64,000 nt of DNA, taken from positions 3,670,501 through 3,734,500 of the forward strand of contig JBBBDQ010001028.1 in the NCBI GenBank assembly GCA_037127315.1, given 5' to 3'. The DNA is from Ascarosepion bandense (taxonomy: Eukaryota; Mollusca; Cephalopoda; Sepiida; Sepiidae). Of the stretch, positions 55,942 through 64,000 are shown in pieces. Made by a program: the position numbers and the translations under genes. Each line of letters starts with the position of its first letter. Positions within the stretch are counted from its first letter, which is position 1. Below the pieces are notes generated by a model. The model was not told the DNA's origin and did not search any database. It saw only the letters and a program-made list of their open reading frames with translations.

Positions 55942-56310
55942 CATCTACACTATTTACATTATTTGGACTATTGCCATGTGTACGACGTTTTGGCCGTTGT
56001 ACTCTCCGGCCGTCTTCATTTGCTAGGAATTTATTTGGGTCAAGTCCTGGAACTAAACAACGTCTATATCCACCTGGCCATGTGTCCTTAAGGACAAAAA
56101 CAGCTGAATTTCTGGGACTTATAAACCTAATGTTCAGTAACCATTTTTTCATCATGCAATTTTTGATGTTAATATTACCCCAATGATCGTAAGAGTTAGG
56201 TTCAAAATTCCTAGCACCTGAAGAAGGCCGGAGAGTACAACGGCCGAAACGTCGTACAAATAGAAACAAAGATTAGGACAATAGTCCGAATAATGTAAAT
56301 AGTGTAAATA
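55942..56310. mobile_element. Fold-back element with arms of about 90-105 bases
   Basis: Left arm 55942-56032 and right arm 56205-56310 are reverse complements sharing acactatttacattatt, tacgacgtttTggccgttgt and actctccggcc, except for about 12 extra bases in the right arm. The centre carries gtgtccttaaggacaaaaac and gggacttataaacctaatg. The right arm contains cctgaagaaggccgg then acggccgaaacgtcgtac: a GGCC/GGCC stem between CTGAAGA and GAAAC. Overlapping ORFs on both strands mirror each other and are artefacts. A diverged relative lies at 17.85 kb. Confidence 0.85.
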
Positions 56311-56314
56311 TTAC

Positions 56315-57600
56315 CTCATTTCAGAAATATAGACAAATGTTTTCATCTATGACTAACTTCTAAAATTACTTTACCTATTTTCTCTGACATTGCTATAACA
56401 GTCCACTTCTTTATTCTTCAAATTTTCTAATGAGGTTCTTTATCTTTTATAGTGATCTCGTCCCAACTATGAAGATAAAATTCATTTTTTTTTTTATTAC
56501 ATGTGGTCTGATAAGATAGGTTTTATTGCTTTGACGTAGGTCCTAGCTTCACAATCGTTATGTTTTTATGTCAACAAAAATGTAAATACGACACGTATCA
56601 GATCTGGCTCTCTAATCTTTGTTGCAACAGAGTCTATTCTAACACAAAACATCTTAGAAACATGCTGTCTGTAAGGCATGTCCAAATCCCCTGCTGGGAG
56701 ATGGTTCTAGATTTCTTCTTTGCCTGAAGAAGGTGATTCAGCTTTAAATCAGGTTTTCTTTTAAGCAAACTTCTGAGCTTTTTAGTTTGGAATCGCATAT
56801 CACTTCGGTTACCGTTTTTTGAACGAATATAGGACCTCATACAACAATCATGGATGAAAACGTTTTCTTAAATGTCGATATTCCTTTTCCGGAATGTGTG
56901 TACCTGACCATAAGCGCTCTATTTGATTTTTCTCTTGTTAACCCATTTTCTTTTTAATCTTTATTTTTTTCTTTAGACAAATTTCTCCGTTCGATTTATT
57001 TTCTGTATTGTTTGTTCATTTTTTTCATGCCGTCATTCCTACCCAATACGATGATTTATTACTCAGTATTTGTATAGTCACAAATACATAAAGTGCAGTA
57101 ATTCTTTTTCTCTGCATTTTTTTTCATAAGAAGCTAATCAATAATCAGTGCAAATAAAAAAGATCAAATGTAAAAGAGAAAAAAGGGTTTGATATTCAGA
57201 ATAAGTAGACTATGAATGATTGATGAAACTTTCCCTATTCGATCAAAATGCCTTTTTCCTTATCCCACCAAATACTGAAGTTTTGTCAGATTTTAGAAAG
57301 TGGGTTGTAACTTTTCAGCGCCCCTTGAATATAATTGCTTGTCTTCAGACAAAGAACACTTGCCTAAATTTCAGCTATGACGTCATAAGATTGTATAAGA
57401 CTGGTCTTTCTGCAGTACACGTAAAATGGCGCCGGTTGGTGATAGTCGACTGTGGCAATTGATGAGAAATGTTTGTTCTATGTGTCTGTTGCAATGCGGC
57501 TTTAAATAAGGCGATCAATTCTGCAGGCGTTAAGAAAAATTTGAATCTAAAATAAAATTAGAAAATAAGAAGGAAGACAGAATTTACTGAAAGAAAGATG
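56315..57600. other. No gene assigned
   Basis: Minus ORF 56634-56840 (basic, RSKNGNRSDMRFQTKKLRSL) and plus ORF 57220-57462 are unassigned. Confidence 0.45.
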
Positions 57601-57604
57601 TAAA

Positions 57605-57611
57605 TTACTGA

Positions 57612-57643
<32 letters not shown>

Positions 57644-57662
57644 AAAGGACATATATTACTGA

Positions 57663-57694
<32 letters not shown>

Positions 57695-57740
57695 AAAGGA
57701 CATATATTACTGAAAGAAAGAAAGAAAGAAAGAAAGGGGA
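57605..57740. repeat. GAAA minisatellite with 51-base higher-order period
   Basis: Runs of GAAA are separated by the block ggacatatattactgaaag, with copies ending at 57660 and 57711, a period of 51. A partial third unit with aagatgtaaattactg precedes them. Confidence 0.92.
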
Positions 57741-58990
57741 AATGCAATGAAAAAAGCAACATGAACGTTTGAAAAAAGAAATAAAAGAGAAAAGAAAGCA
57801 AACGAAGAAATCTGTCAAAAGAAAACTAAGACAGAAGAATAGAAAGAAAATGGGTGAACATTATAAACATATAAAGATCAAATAGGGTGAAAAACTATGA
57901 ATGAAACAAATGGAAAGAAATAAGAAAACAAAAGGTAGAGAAAAAGAAAACGTACAGCGATTGAAGGAATAAAACTCTTTTAAAGTATGAAGCAAAAATA
58001 GAAAGAAAATTCCGGATGGAATCTTGAATGAAAGAAAATTAAAGTAAACTTAGAACATAAGAAAATACAATTTCAAGTCGATATCTTTATCAAATAAAGA
58101 TCAAAGCTACAAAAACTAGTTTTCTTAGTAATAAGTCCGACAAGGTATACAGTATTTCCAACATTGCAAATATTTAGATTATAGCAATAACGTCTGTGAT
58201 ATTTAACACTATATATGAAAAAAAGATACACAACAAAAACCCTTTCTCAATAAAGTCAAAGCATTTATGTATCTTAAACACATACCAAACTTCAAATACC
58301 CTACCAAGCCTTCCTAGGTAGATTTCAATAAAACAAACTTAAGCAAAAGTACTTTTATTCTTTCTCTTTTGGCTTCACAAGTAAAATTGAGGTCTAAATA
58401 TTTGAAGAATTGAATTTTAGATGTTTTCATTAGAGTCTATTTTGATAAAGAAACTCATGCAAACTCTCAACTGTATTAAAAGAGACTCTTCATATTCTTT
58501 TTCTTTCGTTAAAATAAGGAAATTAATTTTCACAATTTTTTATGTTTTTTCCTCTCCCAACAGATGTAGATAGCTTTACCTATCATCCGGTTCATCATCC
58601 TTTCCGCAGTCTTCTGAACAGGAGTAAGGGTTTCATGCATTATTTCCTGTTTAGGATTGGGTTTCCGGTTCCTTCTAAACTGTATATTCCTAAAATTTTT
58701 GACTGCAATGCGAAATTTTATTCGATAATTAAATCTTGACTTCTTCAAGTTTATAATTAGTTATCTTTCCTCATAACATGCCCTTTTGTACATTAATACA
58801 ACTCCACATACTAACCATCTACCTTGACAGGTACTTGACCCTTGTATGCGATGGTCATTTGTAATATAAAAAATCAGCAACTCGATCTTTCCTGGTAATT
58901 ATTTGGTTTTAAAATGTTGTCGGCAGGGATATTTTGTTCGTAACAACAAAATCACTGGAGAGAAAAATTTGCTTTACTATAAAAGCAAGA
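57741..58990. other. A-rich stretch, no gene assigned
   Basis: Polypurine-rich to about 58.1 kb. ORFs at 58530-58748 on both strands are shadows of each other without recognised motif. Confidence 0.45.
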
Positions 58991-58991
58991 A

Positions 58992-59284
58992 TCAGTCAGT
59001 TAAGTGCAATACGTGATACACGCTTGGGCGATCATGTCTCTTTTGAGACATGACTGATCGGGCAGAAGATTTTTCTGCAATAGGTTGCCATTACTTTATG
59101 TGGTAAGACTGGTTGCCAACCAAGGCTATAGAACCTAAATCTATCCTATTATCATAGCTAGAGGGAAGGGACGGATTAATATCGTTCCCAATAATACGTA
59201 AGTGAACGCAATGAATTTAACTGGAATTTAAACTTGATTTTTACTGATTTCCCATTACTGAGCCGATATCTACTGCACCACAAT
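58992..59284 (-). mobile_element. tRNA-derived SINE, family S1, near full length
   Basis: Head at the right (minus: gtggtgcagtagatatcggc, B-box decayed to aagtttaaattcc). The body has gcaatacgtgatacacgctt, gagacatgactgatcgggca, ggttgccaaccaaggctata and atagctagagggaagggacg. The B-box changes would weaken polymerase III transcription. Confidence 0.82.
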
Positions 59285-59749
59285 GAATATTGTTTAGAAA
59301 ATGAATATTTGACCGATTATTTAAAATAAAAATTCGACAGAATGTTTAAGGCAAATTTATCGCTCATCGTACATTAGTCATTTCATGCAGGTTATTTCTT
59401 CAAGCTATTCCACTTTCATGACTACTATTTTAAGTCATCCAAAAAAGATCAAATTATTAATGCGTAATTCATATGGATATATAGTAAGCTCACGTATCGC
59501 AGTCCTTAATACTAGATTAATTTCTTGAAATTGAGCGAATGTTACCCAAACAGCATGCACGCTAATTTGGGTCATTAAGCAACCAGAGTATTAATTAGTG
59601 CTAGCTAAAAACCGTTAATTTCAGAAACAGTGTCAAATTGACCTAGTAGCAAAAGTAGCAAATTCGGGTGACTCCACATTTTCGGGCTCTCCACCCGACC
59701 CATTAAATACTTTCAAGCTGCATCGCGAAATCAATACTTTACAATATGA

Positions 59750-60350
59750 CAAAGTTAATGTTTACATCTCTTGGCAGTTTCATCTTTGATAATTCATCAT
59801 TCCAGGTAAGATTAGATCGAGGCTGTTACTTAAACAATTCGTTAGAATCATTTGCATCATATTTTTCTGGGTTTATTTATTATGCTAATAAAAGTTATAT
59901 ATATGACCAGTCTCATAAATTCTATCACTAGCCTAATAAATGATTTATAATTTAATACTTACGAATAATTTTGAATTTAAATCCCCTTTATAACATATGC
60001 TAGCGGTACTGCACTAATCCGGTACTGAAGTTGTCGTACCAACTTAAACCACATATGCCGAAATTATTTAGACAAATTCTTACGAGCTCATTTCAATAAA
60101 AAATTAATTCTCAGCCTTGCTGCAGATCTTTATATTGATTACACATGCGGAAGAGTTCACCTCGTCAATCGTGGTATAGTAAAGTTTTTAAATTTTCTGA
60201 TAAAACCTGCATCTTACAATCTGGAAATGTTAATACCTACATGTTGGTGAAGCGGCATCTTTAATTATTCATCATTCCAGGTAACGTTATATTGAGGCCA
60301 TTAAATGTACTTAAACATCTCGTTAGAATCATTTTTATAATATTTTTCTG
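59750..60350 (+). repeat. Direct-repeat pair of about 130 bases, 470 bases apart
   Basis: 59755-59885 and 60225-60350 share attcatcattccaggtaa, ttcgttagaatcattt (ctcgttagaatcattt) and atatttttctg(g/a)gtttt in the same order. The region between has no recognised coding motif. It may be a terminal-repeat element or an old local duplication. Confidence 0.7.
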
Positions 60351-60369
60351 AGTTTTTAGGTATGTGTGT

Positions 60370-61345
60370 CATCAAGGACCTTACTTACTCTGTGTGTAAT
60401 GTGAAGTTCTAACGTTGAGTTTGAAGACAAGCTCTAGGCGAATAGCTTTGCCTTGTAAGGGGATATGATCTCGGGGACATTTACAATAATAGGCACAGTT
60501 GCTTTGCATCTGTTCATAATTTGGTTGGTGATCTTCCAGAATTGGTGAGATAAAATTTGTTTCTTTTCAACTTTGGTCTAAATAGCTCACACTTAGCTGC
60601 CGTTTGCGCTTTCCAGAACTCTCTTACAGTGATTGCGGGCAGTTCTAAAAGAAATAAAAACCAAACTACACCACTTCTTGCGATAGATGTTGAAGTAGTG
60701 TATCCGGAAAGCTATGGCTGTAACGCATTCAGAGTGAATTAGGACTGACAATATGGTTTCTGATTAAGTGTTCTCGGCGGTATAAAACACTCCATCCGGG
60801 ACTCAGGTGGGTTCTTCAAAATTCTGGGTTAGTTCATAGGCGATGGAGAAGTCTCTGCAAAATCTGCATTCTTCATCGTCTTTGTTAGAGGGAACTAACC
60901 ATTCTTTGTGGCGAATATTGACGCCACCGTATATTTGAAAGTAGGCTTACAGAAATTCGATGAGGATATTCTCAATCCTCTCTGATCGAAGTTTACCGAC
61001 CTTTCATTCTGAGGATGATACAAAGTAAAAATGAATGGGATACTATGAAGTTGCTATGTGGAAACATATACAGAAGATCAGGGTCCTCGTTATTTTTTTG
61101 TTTGTCTATCACAGATAAATACATCCTTGACTTAGCCACCGAGCTTGTGACTGTAGCGAGGTAGGTGATGGTATTTTGTTATAATCAGCGAGTAACCTGG
61201 GATTGTGAGCTCCTGCAATGGCACTGAGGTATTAATTCCCGTTTCAAACTGCTTAGACTGAAGCAGATAGAGATCTACTTCTTGAAATTTGGAACGTAGA
61301 CCCCTTACATTAGTATAGGAGATAGTGTAGTTAAGGTTATCTTTC
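60370..61345 (-). pseudogene. Family J LINE, 5' part: APE-type endonuclease and linker, degenerate
   Basis: The minus strand from about 61340 reads SYTNVRGLRSKFQEVDLYLL, NTSVPLQELTIPGYSLIITK, HKLGG then VKDVFIC, and DPDLLYMFPHSNFIVSHSF in broken frames. TN-RGL-SNF-EV-..L...PD, then ETNLN, PGY-L..D, GLG-YV is the N-terminal order of APE endonucleases in Jockey-like elements. Further on come TQIV-EPTRVPD-like, ECFIPPRTLNQKPYCQS and EFWKAQTAAKCELFRPK-like linker pieces. The ETN motif reads ETGIN. The RT is absent. It complements the RT half at 1 kb. Confidence 0.75.
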
Positions 61346-61385
61346 TGTTTTTATTTTATTTTATTTTATTTTTACTTTTTTTTGC

Positions 61386-61404
61386 GGGTGGGGGTGGGGT
61401 TGGG
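61386..61404 (+). other. Potential G-quadruplex
   Basis: GGGTGGGGGTGGGGTTGGG has four G runs of at least three with one- or two-base loops, the standard G4 pattern. It follows a (TTTTA)n stretch and lies about 40 bases upstream of the 5' limit of the J endonuclease on that element's strand. Confidence 0.75.
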
Positions 61405-61405
61405 A

Positions 61406-61812
61406 TTGATAGTTTTGTTCGTTTACAATTTGTTTTCCTGTTTGCTTTGTTTAGTTAATAAATGTCAAAAAATTAGCGTTTTTTAAATATATATCACTCT
61501 GCTAGTAAATAATTAATGTTTATATGTATTTTTAATTTCTAGCATATTTGATTCACATTTCAGCGTTAATTTGAAAATAAAAGCAAGCTGTATAAACATT
61601 TATGACTCAACTACAACAGCCACTTTAAATGAAAAAGTAAAACTCTTTTCATGGTTTCTTCATAAATATGGATGACGTCTCAATAAAATTCAGCTAAAAA
61701 ATTTAATGTATTCATTTTATGTGCATTACTGAGACTTTGGATATAAAGCAATAAATTTGGAGACACATTTTTACTCTGCTCAAACATTTTATCCATGCTA
61801 CTTATAATTGTA
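61406..61812. other. No gene seen
   Basis: AT-rich, nothing recognised. Confidence 0.5.
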
Positions 61813-62112
61813 CATGTACTTAGTGTAGTGGTTGCGGGAACTGAGTTGACATTCCAATCGAGGCCGTTTTGTTCATACAGAAACCCTTGAAAGGTTATGA
61901 CTACATCTCATTTTCTTCTCATTAGGGTGTTAGTAACACAGTAAATTGGGTTTTCTAGCTTTGATTAACTACCAGTCTACGAGAAGGACAGCTCTGATTT
62001 ACAAAATATAATTAGTTGGGATATTAATTCTACCCTGTAAAATATATTGAAACAAAATCTACAACAATACTACCAAATGTAATTTCCGTATACACCACTC
62101 ACTTATGCGAAT
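61813..62112 (+). mobile_element. SINE, family S2
   Basis: Head-like tacttagtgtagtggttgcg and a poor B-box (cattccaatcgagg), then attgggttttctagctttga, a tctacgagaaggacagctct block and a tail with ctacaacaatactaccaaat. The middle and 3' blocks match the pieces at 62.9 and 19.8 kb. Confidence 0.6.
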
Positions 62113-62131
62113 CCGAATTCAAATCCAGTCC

Positions 62132-62597
62132 AAACAAGTATTAGTAATATTATTCTGGCTTCTCGGCTTCAGTCACTTTCTTACCACCATAAAGTTGCTT
62201 ATCTGTTCCTTTTCTAAAAATACTTTCATGGTAATTGATCTGACGAACTCTCTTCTATGATACCTAGACATTATGAATTCAAGCGCAGTACTGGATTGGC
62301 ACTTAGGTCTCTTCTATGGTAACTAGACATTATGAATTTAACCGCAGTACTAAATTGACAGCAAAACCTCATCATTTCACAGTTGAATTGACTAAATGTA
62401 AACGAAGTTCTGGGCTTAAAGTTTCATTTCTTGTATTTCTTGTTTGTAGAACTCTCTTCCGGCTCTATGCTTTCCAGTCAACATTGATCTTCAAAAATTT
62501 AAATGCAATATCAATCGTTATCTCTTGTTCTCCTAATAATTCTTCTATTGTTCTCACTACTTAATCATGTTTCTGATTATTATTATTATTATTATTA

Positions 62598-62632
<35 letters not shown>

Positions 62633-62692
62633 TCACACAGTAATTTTATGCCTTAGTGGCTTTACTGCCTTGCTTTGAGTAAATTTGATTTA
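62132..62692 (+). pseudogene. Family J LINE, diverged subfamily, copy 2
   Basis: Starts caaacaagtattagtaat, the same point as copy 1 at 23803, and carries the same 59-base internal duplication (tacctagacattatgaattc, then aactagacattatgaattt). The frame reads HYEFNRSTKLTAKPHHFTVE, CRTLFRLYAFQSTLIFKNLN. After the TTA run (62575-62632) a J terminal block is recognisable: cttagtggctttactgcctt, then gagtaaatttgattta. The TTA run is thus inside the 3' UTR, not at the end. Confidence 0.82.
62575..62632. repeat. (TTA)n microsatellite within J 3' UTR
   Basis: About 19 units with one TTG variant. Confidence 0.97.
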
Positions 62693-62869
62693 AAAATTAT
62701 TTGGCTTATTTACGAGCATTCTACTCCGTAAAAACCCAGTTACTACAAAAGTCATAACAGCAACACCTACTCTTATAATCTACAGGGAGCTTACAAGTAT
62801 TTTTAATATTAACTATCACACAAGACAAGGCTAAAGATAGAAGGTAATAGTCAAAATAGCTATGGGTTA

Positions 62870-63025
62870 ATGACAAAGATAACTGGGTTCTCTAGCTTTG
62901 GTTGGTAACCGATCTGCAAGAAGGGCAACTATTAATTCCGCCCTTTTAAAACATGCTTGTTACGAAAACTACAGTGACACAACCTAATGTAGTGGCTCTA
63001 TACACCAATTACCAATAATTGAAGT
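62870..63025 (+). mobile_element. SINE, family S2, 3' part only
   Basis: aactgggttctctagctttg, ggttggtaaccgatctgcaa, then cttgttacgaaaactacagt and aatgtagtggctctatacac match the 3' half of the copies at 61.8 and 19.8 kb. Confidence 0.6.
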
Positions 63026-63189
63026 GTGGAATATGAATGAAAGAAGTGGTAGGAAGCGGAGTTTAAGAATGTAAAGATAGACAACAATTGATTGAAGAGG
63101 TTAAGCTTCAGGTAAGAACTCACACTGGAGTTTGTTTATCAAAATGATAAATTATGAGAAAAAGCTACCAGTGTGAAACTTTCTTCGTA

Positions 63190-63430
63190 GATCTTGAATA
63201 CAAAGGAAATAACGGTTATTGGATTCCGTGAAAATTGCCTGGCGTGTCCTAGAAGTACAAGTCTAAATTGGTAGAATCGATTTCATGTGCCAAAGAAATA
63301 ACGATAGTTTTGCGAAGTTGCGTCTGTAGGGAAAACAGGTTACCGATTGGAAGATGAGATAATTCCCTTCAAAAAACCGCTGAAACAATTTTGAAGTCTA
63401 TAAAAACTGCAAAGTTGGAAGTTCACACCT
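63190..63430 (-). repeat. Unclassified dispersed repeat, copy 2
   Basis: Diverged relative of the segment at 49.87-50.03 kb, with gaaataacgatagttttgcg and gcgtctgtagggaaaacagg in corresponding positions. Confidence 0.35.
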
Positions 63431-64000
63431 AAATACACTATTTTTGGTTTAATCTGACTCTTATAAATAAAAATCATGGTAGAAGAATTCAGGTACTTCC
63501 TTGAGCAATAGAATTAGCCGAACATTTTTCCAACATCATTAGAAATAAATTGTATATATTAGTCCAACGTGAACTTGAGGCTCAATAGACGTCAATGATT
63601 GGAACTGCATTTAGAATGCAATCGCTGATCATGACTGATGAACATGGTAATGGTAATATTAGCCGTTTTCTTATACGAAAACATTCGACATTTATTGACC
63701 GAGCAGCTTGTACAAAATACAAAATTCATAAAATCTTTCTCTTAAAACAATTATTCAGCAAAATAGGTTTCTCAATTCCAGTAACCATTATAGCTTTTTC
63801 CAGTATTAATGGAGGGTTTTTTTCGTAAACTTTTATTTGAAGTTGTGTGTGAATGTCCACATATATTGATGACGTCATTATGTTCTCTTCGAGTTACATG
63901 TGTCCATTTTAGCTGTTGTGCTGAAGGTCCGTAAATGAAGTGTATTCTTTTATTTGGTTCATTTCTTTGTTTGTGACTGTATAGCTTCATTCCACCAGGT
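63431..64000. other. No gene assigned at the window end
   Basis: A minus ORF (63772-63990) with FIYGPSAQQLKWTHVTRREH and a plus ORF (63595-63828) overlap slightly. Neither has a motif I recognise; the minus frame could continue beyond the window. Confidence 0.35.

Noticed and set aside
56205..56262. A canonical, active hammerhead ribozyme
   Set aside because: There is an extra base after CTGAAGA and I could not place stems I and III; kept only as a resemblance.
55917..56269. ORFs of 89 and 113 codons on opposite strands
   Set aside because: They share peptides such as RRFGRCTLRPSS because they read the two arms of an inverted repeat.
57547..57818. Phenylalanine- and serine-rich minus ORFs
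   Set aside because: Antisense of the GAAA minisatellite.

Overview
This window is animal, non-coding, repeat-dense and AT-rich chromosomal DNA. I found no complete host gene, no rRNA or functional tRNA gene, and no bacterial features. Everything recognisable is a transposable element, usually a broken one, or a simple repeat. The combination (very many TA, TG, GATA and TTA microsatellites; tRNA-derived SINEs; degenerate APE-type LINEs; an RLE-type LINE carrying YMDD; Penelope-like GIY-YIG remnants; mariner fragments) fits a cephalopod mollusc such as an octopus. That assignment is inference from general character, not proof.

Layout. 0-1.2 kb: 3' half of a non-LTR retrotransposon of a Jockey/CR1-like type (called family J here), with an open reverse transcriptase frame and a poly(A) tail. 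Beside it on the minus strand is a 108-codon ORF that could be a host exon. 1.2-10 kb: microsatellites, a SINE and two RTE-like LINE ends facing each other (7.08-8.80 kb). 10.3-16.3 kb: a SINE, three Penelope-like (PLE) coding remnants and two J tails. 17-22.4 kb: SINEs of two families, a 711-bp fold-back element and J copies. 23.3-27.6 kb: the most structured region, with three minus-strand copies of an RLE-type LINE that each end in a TTA/TAA run, beside a J copy on one side and a GIY-YIG remnant on the other. 28-36 kb: mostly AT-rich sequence with microsatellites and one Tc1 fragment. 37.1-41.3 kb: a cluster of inverted-repeat elements, one with perfect 46-bp terminal repeats. 42-48.6 kb: a GIY-YIG remnant, SINE, Tc1 C-terminus, J copy, 133-bp tandem duplication and two internally deleted mariner-type elements. 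50.3-53.7 kb: a long RTE-like LINE with a J copy nested in it, then a mariner of the same family as the one at 48 kb. 54-64 kb: microsatellites, a fold-back element, GAAA minisatellite, SINEs, the 5' (endonuclease) half of a J element, and a J copy closely matching the one at 23.8 kb.

Nothing here works together as a pathway. The useful story is insertion history: RLE LINEs stacked in TTA repeats, LINE within LINE, and families of fold-back elements. Several fold-back or direct-repeat units carry a CTGAAGA-hairpin-GAAAC motif that resembles, without fully matching, the hammerhead ribozyme core known from PLE terminal repeats.
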